Source of the DNA: Saprospiraceae bacterium
Lineage (GTDB): Bacteria; Bacteroidota; Bacteroidia; Chitinophagales; Saprospiraceae
Length of the DNA stretch: 64,000 bases
Assembly: GCA_016714985.1 (NCBI GenBank)
Contig: JADKBS010000017.1
Coordinates: 62,001 to 126,000 of the forward strand
Direction: 5' to 3'
Below are positions 9,125-17,732 of this stretch, one piece after another. Numbering within the stretch: position 1 is the first letter of the stretch; every line of letters starts with the position of its first letter. Under the pieces are notes generated by a model, which made no database searches, had not been told where the DNA came from, and was given only the letters and a program-made list of their open reading frames with translations. Made by a program: the position numbers and the translations under genes.

Positions 9125-10114
9125 ATGCTACACGACAACCACCATCGGCCTATCAACTACTTGCGGCTCGCCGTCACCGATCGCTGCAACCTTCGCTGCT
9201 TTTACTGCATGCCAGAGCAGGGCATAGACTATGTGCCAAGGGTAGAGTTGATGAGCTATGAGGAGATGTTGCGCATCGTGCAGGTACTGGTGCGCATGGG
9301 CATCGAGAAGCTGCGCATCACGGGGGGCGAACCCTTCCTGCGGCGGGATATGATGGACTTCCTCGGTGCCATCAGCCGATTGGAGGGCCTGCGGCAAATC
9401 CACATCACCACCAACGGCGTGCTGACCGCCCCGCTCGTACCAGATTTGAAGCGCCTCGGCATCCAATCCGTCAACCTCAGCCTCGACACGCTCAGCCCGG
9501 CGCTTTTCCATGAAATCACCCGGCGGGACGAGTTCCACAAGGTGATGCAGACCTTCGAGGCACTGCTATCGGCGGGCATCACCACCAAAATCAACGCCGT
9601 GATGATGGAGGGCAAGAACGACCACGACCTGCTGCCACTCACCCTGCTCACGAAGGACAACCCTGTGGGCGTCCGCTTCATCGAGGAAATGCCGTTCAAC
9701 GGCGGCGAGGCCCACTACGACCAGCTTTGGTGGAGCCACCGCCGCATCCTCGACACTTTGCAGCAGCACTTCCCCGACATCCAGAAACTGCCCGACCCAC
9801 CCCACTCCACTTCCTACAATTACCAGATTCCGGGCCACCAAGGCACAGTGGGCATCATCGCTGCGTATAGCCGCACCTTCTGCGGCACCTGCAACCGCGT
9901 CCGCCTCACGCCACAGGGCATGCTCAAGACCTGCCTCTACGACGATGGCGTCTTCAACATAAAGAACCTGCTTCGTGCTGGCGCAACGGACGAGCAACTC
10001 GCCCATGCCGTACTGGAAGCCCTCGGCAACCGGGCCAAGGACGGCTTCGAGGCCGAGCGCAGGCGGCAGTTCGGCCTGCCCGTGGGGGAGAGCATGGCGA
10101 CGATTGGGGGGTGA
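9125..10114 (+). CDS. moaA: GTP 3',8-cyclase MoaA
   Basis: A radical SAM enzyme of molybdenum-cofactor synthesis. It converts GTP to 3',8-cyclo-GTP, which MoaC then turns into cyclic pyranopterin monophosphate. The 329-residue protein has the N-terminal 4Fe-4S/SAM motif in DRCNLRCFYCMPEQG and the SAM-binding ITGGEP. It also has the MoaA-specific C-terminal cluster, FCGTCNRVRLTPQG followed by LKTCLY. Length is normal for the family. The start at 9125 (MLHDNHHRPINYLRLAVTDRCN) matches usual MoaA N-termini; the frame stays open upstream only through a heptamer array. No other moa or moe gene lies in the window, so the rest of the pathway must be elsewhere. Identity is secure. Confidence 0.97.
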   Translation: MLHDNHHRPINYLRLAVTDRCNLRCFYCMPEQGIDYVPRVELMSYEEMLRIVQVLVRMGIEKLRITGGEPFLRRDMMDFLGAISRLEGLRQIHITTNGVLTAPLVPDLKRLGIQSVNLSLDTLSPALFHEITRRDEFHKVMQTFEALLSAGITTKINAVMMEGKNDHDLLPLTLLTKDNPVGVRFIEEMPFNGGEAHYDQLWWSHRRILDTLQQHFPDIQKLPDPPHSTSYNYQIPGHQGTVGIIAAYSRTFCGTCNRVRLTPQGMLKTCLYDDGVFNIKNLLRAGATDEQLAHAVLEALGNRAKDGFEAERRRQFGLPVGESMATIGG

Positions 10115-10133
10115 GGGGATTGCGGAACTGGGG

Positions 10134-10305
10134 GATTGCGGAACTTGTCCCGACACCTCGGGATTGGGGCACTGGCTGGGTTTTGGGCCCTGCCAGCGCT
10201 TTTGTTTTTTAAGTATCGCCAATTTTAACAAAAAATTTGTCCCCAGAAGCTCATCTTCGCCGTCCAAATCCGAAATCCCGAGGTGTCGGGACAGGTTCCG
10301 CAATC
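10134..10305. repeat. 32-bp inverted repeat flanking a 108-bp spacer
   Basis: Arms 10134-10165 and 10274-10305 are reverse complements with one mismatch. Each arm contains its own small hairpin, TCCCGA-cacc-TCGGGA. The element nearly fills the gap between moaA and coaX, leaving 16 bp before the coaX start. It looks like a repetitive extragenic palindrome pair. Confidence 0.75.
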
Positions 10306-10321
10306 GTAAATCCACATTCCT

Positions 10322-11065
10322 TTGACCAACCTCGCCATTGATATTGGCAATACCCGCACAAAAATCGCCGTGTTCGACGGGGATGAGCTTGTGCATTCGG
10401 AGGCTTGGGAGGTGCTGACTGCGGATGCTTTGCAGAAATTGGCGTACAACCAAAACACTGGAAAAATCATCCTTTCTAGTGTTGCGAAGCAATCGGAGGA
10501 CATATTGACCTTCCTGCGTTCGCAGCCGTTATTCTTCGAACTGACGACGGAGACGCCATTGCCCATCGGCATCCAGTACAAGACGCCGCAAACACTTGGG
10601 AAAGACCGGGTGGCAGCGGCGGTTGGGGCTTGGCATTTCCATCCCGGCGAAAACTGCCTCGTGGTGGACGCTGGCACCTGCATCAAGATGGACGTAGTGA
10701 GCGCCAGGGGGGAGTTCCTGGGCGGCAACATCTCCCCCGGCATCGAAATGCGGCTGAAGGCCATGCACCATTTCACAGCAAGGTTGCCATTGGTGAATCA
10801 AGGCGGTGCGCTGCCCGACATGTTGGGCGACAGCACCGAAAATGCCTTGCGGAACGGCGGCGAACTGGGGGCCTTGCTGGAGGTGGAGGGCTTTATCAGG
10901 CGTTGTCAGCGGAAATTCCGAGGGCTTAATACAGTATTAACAGGTGGTGACGCTGATTTTTTTGTCAAAAACATTAAAACCAAGATATTTGCGCACCAAA
11001 ATTTAGTCCTGCATGGACTGAATCAAATTTTGAAACATAATGCCAAACTTTTTGAAGGATTTTAG
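10322..11065 (+). CDS. coaX: Type III pantothenate kinase
   Basis: CoaX phosphorylates pantothenate with ATP in the first committed step of coenzyme A synthesis. The 247-residue protein has the ASKHA-fold signatures of the family. These are the phosphate-1 motif AIDIGNTRTKIAVF at the N-terminus, GKDRVAAAVGAW, the VDAGTCIKMD motif, LGGNISPGIEMRLKAMHHFTARLP and the adenosine-site TGGDA. The start is TTG at 10322; no ATG gives a better N-terminus, and this start places AIDIGNTRTK at the usual distance. The next gene overlaps by 26 bp, so the two are co-transcribed. Pairing of coaX with an outer-membrane protein gene is, from memory, common in Bacteroidota. Confidence 0.95.
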   Translation: MTNLAIDIGNTRTKIAVFDGDELVHSEAWEVLTADALQKLAYNQNTGKIILSSVAKQSEDILTFLRSQPLFFELTTETPLPIGIQYKTPQTLGKDRVAAAVGAWHFHPGENCLVVDAGTCIKMDVVSARGEFLGGNISPGIEMRLKAMHHFTARLPLVNQGGALPDMLGDSTENALRNGGELGALLEVEGFIRRCQRKFRGLNTVLTGGDADFFVKNIKTKIFAHQNLVLHGLNQILKHNAKLFEGF

Positions 11066-12368
11066 AGGCGGTTTGACCACGCTTTCGTTGTTGTTAATTA
11101 CGACCCTTGCCTTGGCGCAGCCCAAGGACAATTCGCCCTATTCGAGGTTGGGGATGGGCGAAATACTTTACCCCACCCTATCCGCATCCGGCATGGGAGG
11201 GCTTTCTGCAGCGTATGCTGACCCGCTCCACATCAACTTCCAGAATCCTGCATCGCTCGCCTGGTTGACCACAGCCGCCTTTGAGGCAGGGCTTTTTGCG
11301 GAAAAGGCATCGCTGGAATTCGGAGACGACAAATCGAAAATCTGGACAGGCAACCTCAGCCACTTGGCCTTGGCCTTTCCATTGCACAACACCCTCAACG
11401 ACGTATTGGACAAGAAAAGGCGCAAGCTGAAATGGGGCATGGGCTTTTCGTTGACGCCTTATTCATTGGTGGGTTACGATATAGAGACGACACGGGTATT
11501 TCCAGAAATTGACACTACCACCAATACTTACCAAGGAACAGGCGGCTCCAACAAAGCCATTTGGAGCAATTCAGTTCGGTTCAAAAACTATTCGTTCGGT
11601 GCCAATATCGGCTATATTTTCGGGCAGTTGGAGCGCACCCGCACGGTGGTGTTCGATGACCTGAGTGTGTCCTACCAAGATATTTTCAGGGACAACATCA
11701 GTATCCGGGGCTTTGTCTGGTCGGCTGGAGCGCAGTATGTGGTTCAATTGGAGGACAAAAAACTTGAAGATGAAATCTATACGGGCAAGTCGCTGATAAT
11801 TGGTGCCTATGGCAACAGTGCCACGAGCTTCAACACCAACAGCACTGAGTTGCGCATGAGACAGAATACCATTATCGGGCACCGGGACACCCTGCTGTAT
11901 GAACAAGACCAAGAAGGAAGTGGAAAATTGCCAGCTGAATGGACCGTTGGCTTGATGTACCAAAACCCTGGCAAACTGCGTCTCGGCCTTGAATATACCT
12001 CAAGTAAATGGAGCGACTACGAAAATGATGCTAAACCTGAGACCTTGTTCGATAGCCGCAGGATTGCCGTTGGAGCGGAATACATCCCCGATATTGCCTC
12101 CTACAACAACTACTTGCGCCGCATCCGCTACAGGGCCGGGTTCTACCACCGTACCGACCCAAGACTGGATGACCTCAAGCAATATGCCCTCACAGTTGGT
12201 TTTGGGTTGCCCGTTATTTTGCCGAGGCAGCAGACCTCGTTCGTCAACTTGGCCTTCGAGTTTGGGCGCTTCGACACTTCCAATGCCATCAAGGAAAATT
12301 TTGTGAAAATGAGCCTCGGATTCACTCTTAATGACAGTAGTTGGTTCTTTAAACGCAAATTTGGATAA
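11040..12368 (+). CDS. Outer-membrane beta-barrel protein (FadL/OMPP1-like)
   Basis: A 442-residue outer-membrane protein with a signal peptide (LTTLSLLLITTLALAQ). It then has the start typical of this Bacteroidota family: NSPYSRLGMGEI, GMGGLSAAYADPLHINFQNPASLA. Alternating hydrophobic strands rich in Tyr, Phe and Gly continue to the C-terminus, which ends in an aromatic-rich strand (NDSSWFFKRKFG). The N-terminal segment resembles FadL/OMPP1-type channels, where it forms the hatch. The substrate is unknown. Its start overlaps the last 26 bp of coaX, so expression is likely translationally coupled. Confidence in the barrel class is good; the transport role is inferred. Confidence 0.85.
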   Translation: MPNFLKDFRGGLTTLSLLLITTLALAQPKDNSPYSRLGMGEILYPTLSASGMGGLSAAYADPLHINFQNPASLAWLTTAAFEAGLFAEKASLEFGDDKSKIWTGNLSHLALAFPLHNTLNDVLDKKRRKLKWGMGFSLTPYSLVGYDIETTRVFPEIDTTTNTYQGTGGSNKAIWSNSVRFKNYSFGANIGYIFGQLERTRTVVFDDLSVSYQDIFRDNISIRGFVWSAGAQYVVQLEDKKLEDEIYTGKSLIIGAYGNSATSFNTNSTELRMRQNTIIGHRDTLLYEQDQEGSGKLPAEWTVGLMYQNPGKLRLGLEYTSSKWSDYENDAKPETLFDSRRIAVGAEYIPDIASYNNYLRRIRYRAGFYHRTDPRLDDLKQYALTVGFGLPVILPRQQTSFVNLAFEFGRFDTSNAIKENFVKMSLGFTLNDSSWFFKRKFG

Positions 12369-12390
12369 CACACCGCAGAGCGGTGAAAGC

Positions 12391-12420
12391 AAATTGGGAA
12401 ATTGGAAATTGGGAAATTGG
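12391..12420. repeat. 7/8-bp tandem array (AAATTGG)
   Basis: Four units AAATTGG(G), with spacings of 8, 7 and 8 bp, lie 23 bp after the stop of the barrel gene. It is part of the window-wide short-array class. Confidence 0.65.
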
Positions 12421-12519
12421 TAGCTTGCAAGCACAATTTCATAATTTCACGAATTCATAATTTTCACTTTCATCCGCACAGTGTCAATCATACTAAAACT
12501 CAATCGTTAACATCTGATT

Positions 12520-13905
12520 ATGAAGAATTTAGCTAAGTTCTCCATCCTTGTCCTTATTGCTTCTTCATCGCAATCCCCGCTGTTCGGCCAGTGCCAAAGC
12601 TGGGTCGGCTTGCCCAATAAGGATGCATTGGAAGAAGCACACGTACTCTATCGCCAGTTTATCAAGACGGAAGAGTACGACAAGGCTTTTGAGTACTGGG
12701 AAAAAGCCTACAAAGGCGCCCCTGCTGCCGATGGCCAACGTTCCAGCCACTTTGTGGATGGCCGCAAGATTTACCTCAACAAGTTCAAAAACACCACGGA
12801 CGAAGCCAAGAAGAAAGAGTACGCAGCCAATGCCCTTCGTTTGTTCGATGAGCAGGGGCAGTGCTACCCGAATGAAAAAGCGGTAGCCCAAGGCTTGAAG
12901 GCGTATGAAATGTTCTATACCATCAACTCGCCGTACCCAGACACCAAAAAGGCATGTCAGGAGTCTGTGTCAGCAGGTGGCAACAACACAAGCTACGCAG
13001 TGTTCCAGCCGTATGCGTCCATCATAGTCTGGCAGTACCAGAACAAACAGGCCGAGGCGGCCGAGGCAAGGGAGGTTTACACCAAGCTGAACGAGATTGC
13101 CGACCACAACATCGCCAACCATCCCAAGCAGGCAGATGCCTACAAGCAGGCCAAAGAAGCGATGAACGGCACTTTTGCGGCCATCGAAAATGAAATTTTC
13201 GACTGCACCTTCTTCAAGGACAAGTTGGAACCGGACTACCGTGCTCACCCAGATGATACAGAGGTCATCAAGTTCATCTACAACAAGCTCAAAACCCAAG
13301 GCTGCACGGACGAAGACCCGCTCGTAGCCGAGTTGAAAGGCCGCTATGAGACCATTGTAGCTGCGGAAAACGCCGAGCGCCTTGCCCAGCACTATGCTGA
13401 CAACCCCGGCGACCATGCCATCTCACTTTTCAAAGAAAACAAGTTCACAGAGGCTTTGCAAAAATTTGAAGCAGGCATTGCGAAGGAAAAAGCAGGCAGC
13501 AACGATGGCAACAAACTGGCTGACTACTACTTTTATATGGCCTCCATCGAGTTCCGCCAAATGAACCGCTACTCAGCTGCTCGTGAAGATGCCCGCACAG
13601 CCGCCAAGTACAGGCCAGGATGGGGTCAGCCTTATATGCTCATCGGCGACATGTATGCCTCCACGAGCAACTCCTGTGGCAGCGATGCATTTGATGCAAG
13701 CTTGGCCGTGTTGGCCGCAATAGACAAATACGCCTACGCCAAATCCATTGATGGTGATGTGGCAGGTGAGGCCAACAGCAAAATCAACCGCTATAGTCAA
13801 TATTACCCAGCCAAAGAGGAGGCCTTCATGCGCAAACTTTCCGAAGGCTCTTCAATGACCGTGCCTTGCTGGATTGGGGAAACCGTGAGGCTCCGCTTGA
13901 AATAA
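12520..13905 (+). CDS. Exported TPR-like protein, paralog A
   Basis: A 461-residue exported protein with a signal peptide (FSILVLIASSSQSPLFGQ). It is rich in charged amphipathic helices that read as TPR-like repeats (YDKAFEYWEKAYKGAPAADGQRS near residue 50; NKFTEALQKFEAG and YSAAREDARTAAKYRPGWGQPYMLIGDMYA near the C-terminus). Several Cys are conserved with the next gene, in particular the final VPCWIGETVRLR. It shares its overall plan, and the terminal CWIxE segment, with the lipoprotein encoded 342 bp downstream. A periplasmic or outer-membrane assembly role is plausible from its position behind a barrel gene. No catalytic motif is seen. A clear terminator follows. Confidence 0.8.
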   Translation: MKNLAKFSILVLIASSSQSPLFGQCQSWVGLPNKDALEEAHVLYRQFIKTEEYDKAFEYWEKAYKGAPAADGQRSSHFVDGRKIYLNKFKNTTDEAKKKEYAANALRLFDEQGQCYPNEKAVAQGLKAYEMFYTINSPYPDTKKACQESVSAGGNNTSYAVFQPYASIIVWQYQNKQAEAAEAREVYTKLNEIADHNIANHPKQADAYKQAKEAMNGTFAAIENEIFDCTFFKDKLEPDYRAHPDDTEVIKFIYNKLKTQGCTDEDPLVAELKGRYETIVAAENAERLAQHYADNPGDHAISLFKENKFTEALQKFEAGIAKEKAGSNDGNKLADYYFYMASIEFRQMNRYSAAREDARTAAKYRPGWGQPYMLIGDMYASTSNSCGSDAFDASLAVLAAIDKYAYAKSIDGDVAGEANSKINRYSQYYPAKEEAFMRKLSEGSSMTVPCWIGETVRLRLK

Positions 13906-13937
13906 GCCACCTATTTTTCGAAGAAATAAAGAAATAT

Positions 13938-13977
13938 AAGCCCCGTTTTTTCAGAAACGGGGCTTTTTTGTTTTTTT
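13938..13977 (+). terminator. Rho-independent terminator
   Basis: An 11-bp stem (AAGCCCCGTTT, 13938-13948, with 13955-13965) and a 6-nt loop are followed by a T-run with one G (13964-13977). It starts 33 bp after the stop of the TPR-like paralog A gene and ends the coaX transcript region. Confidence 0.9.
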
Positions 13978-14065
13978 GTGCATTGTATTAACGGGTAAAA
14001 AGGAACTTGTGAATCTCGGCTGATTCGCCACCGGAAAAACACATCTTCTCATTTATACGTTAAGT

Positions 14066-14213
14066 AATTGGGACTAACTGCTTCGGAGGAGGTGGGAGGA
14101 GCTTGAAAAAATTTTATTTTCTCAAGCTCCTCCCACATTTTGAAGTGTATTTTGGGGAAAAATTGAAAATTTTTCCCCAAAATACACTTCCTGCTAAGTA
14201 GTTACATTTGGGA
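14066..14213 (-). mobile_element. MITE-like double-hairpin element, copy 1
   Basis: The element is 14074-14205. Its imperfect 16-bp terminal inverted repeats (14074-14089 and 14190-14205; 12 of 16 match) have consensus GTAACTRCTTARCAGG read inward from the right end. Its flanks AATTGGGA (14066-14073) and ATTTGGGA (14206-14213) match at 7 of 8 positions and look like an 8-bp target duplication. Inside are two hairpins. One has 15-bp arms (14092-14106 and 14122-14136). The other has perfect 23-bp arms (14142-14164 and 14168-14190) with a 3-nt loop. A second copy in the opposite orientation lies at 50413-50557. There is no coding capacity, so any transposase would act in trans. It fills most of the 342-bp gap 13906-14247. 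Confidence 0.85.
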
Positions 14214-14247
14214 AATGAATTTCCCTGCTATTTTAAATCAAACAGTT

Positions 14248-15663
14248 ATGATGACTAGACTATTTATTCCATTATTGACCTTGGCACTTCTTGCTGGATG
14301 TACGCCCAAGACGCCGAAGGCCACCACCGAAACGACCAACACCGTACCCATCCAAAAAGACCCGAACAAGCCGTGCAAGACCTTCGACGATGCTGTAAAC
14401 CCGGACAAGGCGCTCGATGAATTCGTTCTCTACAAGGACTTTTTGAAAGCCAATGATTGGGACGGCGCCTTCACGAAATGGCAGTACGTTTATCAAAATG
14501 CTCCCAATGCCGATGGCAAGCGCAGTACGGTCTATACCGATGGCATCAAGTTCTATGAGCAATTCATGGCAAAGGACTCCACCAAAAAAGAGGAGTACCT
14601 TAAAGAGATTCTCAAAATCTATGATGCCATGGAAAAATGTATGGGCGACGGTGGCCATGTAACAGGCTTGAAAGCGTTCGATTATTTTTTCAAGTACCCG
14701 ACCCGCATCAGCAAAGAGGAGCAGTACAAATTGTTCAAGGAATCCATCACCAAGGATAGCGACAAGCCCAGGTACTTCGTGCTGAACCCGTTCACCTCTT
14801 TGCTCGTTGACTTGACCTTGGAGGAGAAGGTGTCCGTTGCGGAAGCACAGAAATACGACCGCATCATCCGGGAGGCCATCACCAAGGGGCTTGCCGACTG
14901 CGAGGGCAAGGACTGCGAGAATTGGAAAATCATCAGCGAGTATGCTCCCGCAAGGCTCGAAGCCTTGGAGTCCATCGAGGGTTTCTACCCATGCGATTAT
15001 TACAGCAACAAGTACTACCCGCTGTTCAAGGCAAGCCCAGATGACTGCGAGGTCATCACCACCACCATCAGCCGCTTGAAATGGGGCAAATGCGATGCGA
15101 ACGACCCAAGGGTGAAGGAAGTGGATGCCGCCTACATGGCCAAGTGCTACGAAGCACCACCCTCCACGGGCCCCAACTGCAACGAATTGCTGCGCAACGG
15201 CAAGTACCGTGACGCCGTGAAATGCTTGGAGGACGCCCTGCCAAACATCAGCAGCAACAGCGATAAGGCCAGGTACAAATACCTCATTGCGCAGATATAC
15301 TTCTCCTACCTGAAGAACTACCCACGTGCCCGTCAGTACGCCCGTGAGGCCAGCAGCCTGCGACCAAGTTGGGGCGACCCCTACATCCTCGTCGGGCTGC
15401 TCTATGCCTCCAGCGGCCCAATATGTGGCCCAGGCAGGGGCTGGGACAGCCAAGTGGTGGTCTGGCCAGCCATTGACGAATGGCAAAAAGCCAAGAACGT
15501 GGATCCTAGCGTGGCAGGCAAGGCCAACAAGCTCATCGGCCAGTACAGCCAGTACATGCCCGACAAGGCGGAAATTTTCCAGCGATTGAAAAAGGTCGGG
15601 GATTCATTTTATGTCGGTTGCTGGATACAGGAGTCAACGATTATTCGGGCGAAACCTGAGTAG
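14248..15663 (+). CDS. TPR-like lipoprotein, paralog B
   Basis: A lipoprotein of about 471 residues. The frame is open from 14215, but the lipoprotein signal starts at ATG 14248 or 14251 (MTRLFIPLLTLALLAGC), with Cys in an LAGC lipobox as lipidation site. The mature part is helical and TPR-like (NDWDGAFTKWQYVYQNAPNADGKRS; YPRARQYAREASSLRPSWGDPYILVGLLYASSGPICG). It is paralogous to the previous gene over most of its length, including the terminal VGCWIQES. Many Cys are present, consistent with disulfides in the periplasm. The first 33 bp of the open frame adjoin a MITE-like element. It could be part of an outer-membrane complex with the preceding barrel; this is inference. Confidence 0.82.
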   Translation: MMTRLFIPLLTLALLAGCTPKTPKATTETTNTVPIQKDPNKPCKTFDDAVNPDKALDEFVLYKDFLKANDWDGAFTKWQYVYQNAPNADGKRSTVYTDGIKFYEQFMAKDSTKKEEYLKEILKIYDAMEKCMGDGGHVTGLKAFDYFFKYPTRISKEEQYKLFKESITKDSDKPRYFVLNPFTSLLVDLTLEEKVSVAEAQKYDRIIREAITKGLADCEGKDCENWKIISEYAPARLEALESIEGFYPCDYYSNKYYPLFKASPDDCEVITTTISRLKWGKCDANDPRVKEVDAAYMAKCYEAPPSTGPNCNELLRNGKYRDAVKCLEDALPNISSNSDKARYKYLIAQIYFSYLKNYPRARQYAREASSLRPSWGDPYILVGLLYASSGPICGPGRGWDSQVVVWPAIDEWQKAKNVDPSVAGKANKLIGQYSQYMPDKAEIFQRLKKVGDSFYVGCWIQESTIIRAKPE

Positions 15664-15668
15664 GTATT

Positions 15669-15716
15669 AGTTGGCAGTTCGACAGTAGGCAGTTGGCAGT
15701 TAGAGGACAGCCAACT
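15669..15716. repeat. Short tandem array with inverted partner
   Basis: Five 7-8 bp units, consensus AGTTGGC, run from 15669 to about 15703. An inverted unit GCCAACT follows at 15710-15716, so the stretch can fold back on itself. It lies between the TPR-like lipoprotein gene and the DUF3857 gene. Confidence 0.6.
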
Positions 15717-15744
15717 GCCCATTTTTCACCAAAAACATCCAACC

Positions 15745-17076
15745 ATGATGCGCTTCTTTACGCTGCTGCTTTTTTCAGCTTGCTTTTTTGGGGCCTACTC
15801 CCTCCATGCCCAACCTGACCCCATGAAATTTAGCTTGGTATCGCCATTTGACCTGAAAATGAAGGTCTTTGAAGCAGATTCGACGGCCCCTGCCGTGGTG
15901 CTCTGCGACTACGGTAGGGCGAGCGTGGAACCCGGTGCAAGTTCCTACCAACTCGACTGGAAGCACCACAAGCGCATCAAAATCCTCAATAAACAGGGCT
16001 TCGATTATGCGAACGTAGCCATCCCGGTTTATTCCTACAATGACCGGGAGCATTTCCTTTTTGAGGAAGCAATGGTCCATTTGCCGGACGGCAAAAAAAT
16101 AAAACTAACGAAGAAAGATGTGGTGGTGGAGCAGCTCAACAACTACAACTCCGTTGCCAAGTTCACCTTCCCGCAGGTGACGGAGGGCTGCGTCATCGAA
16201 TATTCCTATACCATTAAATCTAAATCCATTTATGAGCTGCGGGAGTGGTACTTCCAGTTTGAAATACCCGTGGTACTGAGCGAGATTCGGGTTGACTTCC
16301 CAGAGTTCGTGGACTATGTGTACCTGTTTCAGGGCAACGAGGGCATGACCATCACGGAGGAAAAGGATGGCATCAAGCGGTACACGGGCAAGAACGGCAA
16401 TTTCCTCGTTGCCCCCCGCCGCTTCGTGCTGGAAAACGCCCCGGCCATGAAGGAAGAGGCCTACGTCACCACCATGGACGACTACCGTGCCCGCATCCGG
16501 TTCCAGTTGTCGGACGTAGCGCACGCCGGCGGCTATATCGAAAAAGTGATGGGCGACTGGCCAAAGCTGCAAAAAGAACTCATGGAGTCCTCGCAGTTCG
16601 GTGACCAACTGCTCAAGAAGTCCAACTACAAAAAGATAACTGAAAAACTGCTGCGGCAAGCTGCCGCATTGCAGGGCAACAAGGAGAAGCTGAAGTTCTT
16701 CTACGACTACCTGACGGCCAATGTGCATTGGGACGAAAACTATTCATTGTTCTCCCATGAAAAAAAGCTGAACGAGATATTCGAGCAGGGCAAGGCCAAC
16801 AGCGCAGAGCTGAACATGATGCTCTACGTGCTGCTGACGGAAGCTGGCATAAAGGCCAGCCCGTTATTGCTCAGCACCCGTGGCCACGGCAAGATGTATG
16901 AGGAATATCCCATCCTCGACCAGTTCAACCACCTGATTCTAATGGCGGAAATAGACGGGAAGCAGCTCCTACTCGATGCCACCGACCCGCTGCGACCGCC
17001 CGGATACCCCAGCATACCCGCCCTGAACGGGCGTGGCCTAAAGCTCGACCTCGACCAAGCCGCCCCACTTGGGTGA
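15745..17076 (+). CDS. DUF3857/transglutaminase-like protein, N-terminal part (frameshifted)
   Basis: A 443-residue 5' part of an exported protein that is normally about 650 residues. Signal peptide: FFTLLLFSACFFGAYSLHAQ. A DUF3857 beta-sandwich lies at about residues 60-230. A transglutaminase-like fold follows at about 310-420 (GKANSAELNMMLYVLL, FNHLILMAEI, LLLDATDP). The Cys of active transglutaminases is absent and replaced by the NSAELN stretch, so this domain is probably non-catalytic, as in many Bacteroidota homologs as I recall them. The frame stops at TGA 17074-17076. The DUF3858 part continues in another frame, overlapping by 4 bp. Adding one C to CCCC at 17063-17066 restores a continuous ...DQAAPTWVNITPP.... 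This is a sequencing error or a recent mutation. Confidence 0.85.
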   Translation: MMRFFTLLLFSACFFGAYSLHAQPDPMKFSLVSPFDLKMKVFEADSTAPAVVLCDYGRASVEPGASSYQLDWKHHKRIKILNKQGFDYANVAIPVYSYNDREHFLFEEAMVHLPDGKKIKLTKKDVVVEQLNNYNSVAKFTFPQVTEGCVIEYSYTIKSKSIYELREWYFQFEIPVVLSEIRVDFPEFVDYVYLFQGNEGMTITEEKDGIKRYTGKNGNFLVAPRRFVLENAPAMKEEAYVTTMDDYRARIRFQLSDVAHAGGYIEKVMGDWPKLQKELMESSQFGDQLLKKSNYKKITEKLLRQAAALQGNKEKLKFFYDYLTANVHWDENYSLFSHEKKLNEIFEQGKANSAELNMMLYVLLTEAGIKASPLLLSTRGHGKMYEEYPILDQFNHLILMAEIDGKQLLLDATDPLRPPGYPSIPALNGRGLKLDLDQAAPLG

Positions 17077-17732
17077 ACATCACCCCGCCTCGTGACGGCA
17101 CCGACGCCATGGCCTTCCACCTCAGCCTCGACGAGGAGGGCACGCTGACGGGCATGCTCACCACCGCCCACAAAGGCTACAACGCCATCCCCGAAAGGCG
17201 TGGCGCCAACCCCGACAACGGCGGAAGCCTCTGGCAAAAACGCCTCAGCAAACGCTACCCCGAAGCTCAAGTGCTGAGCGCCAAATCGGGCAACCTGCGG
17301 GAACTGGAGGCCATGTACTTCGATACCCTAGAAATCCGCATACCCAATGCGGCGCAGGTCTCCGGCGACCATATTTACTTGCCGCCCGTCCTCTATTCCG
17401 AGTTCGATGAAAACATCTTCAAACTAAAGGAAAGGCTCTATCCGGTGGACATCCCCTACCCTTTCGTGGAACAGGTGGCGTTCAACCTCACGTTGCCCGA
17501 TGGCTATGAAATTGAGAGCATGCCGCTGATGGTGAACAAGGGCATACCGAGCGGCGGCGCCAACTATTTCTTCGGTGCCACGCCAAAGAGCGACGGCAAG
17601 GTGCAACTTTCCGCCAGCCTGAACATCAGCAAACAGAAGTTCCAGCCCGCCGACTACGCCGACCTGAAAGCCTTGTTCGACCTGATGATTCAGAAAAAAG
17701 AGGAACTGGTGGTGATTAGGAAAAAGGATTGA
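17073..17732 (+). CDS. DUF3858 C-terminal part of the preceding frameshifted gene
   Basis: A 219-residue open frame beginning at a GTG that overlaps the preceding stop. It has no signal peptide. The sequence is the beta-rich C-terminal DUF3858 portion normally fused to DUF3857-transglutaminase proteins (VNITPPRDGTDAM; FPYPFVEQVAFNLTLPDGYEIESMP-type central strand; end LKALFDLMIQKKEELVVIRKKD). It is very unlikely to be an independent gene, because the family sequence runs straight across the frameshift. The stop codon sits inside an 8-bp tandem array. Confidence 0.75.
   Translation: MNITPPRDGTDAMAFHLSLDEEGTLTGMLTTAHKGYNAIPERRGANPDNGGSLWQKRLSKRYPEAQVLSAKSGNLRELEAMYFDTLEIRIPNAAQVSGDHIYLPPVLYSEFDENIFKLKERLYPVDIPYPFVEQVAFNLTLPDGYEIESMPLMVNKGIPSGGANYFFGATPKSDGKVQLSASLNISKQKFQPADYADLKALFDLMIQKKEELVVIRKKD

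Noticed and set aside
14272..15486. Long open frame opposite the TPR-like lipoprotein gene (404 codons)
   Set aside because: Antisense to a gene with a clear lipoprotein signal and paralog; no domain seen in the reverse translation.
17063..17076. Programmed -1 frameshift in the DUF3857 gene
   Set aside because: CCCCACTTGGG is not a slippery heptamer and no downstream stimulatory structure is evident; a one-base error or mutation is simpler.
17073..17732. Independent gene with a GTG start overlapping the DUF3857 stop
   Set aside because: The sequence is the missing DUF3858 end of the upstream gene and reads through after one base is added.
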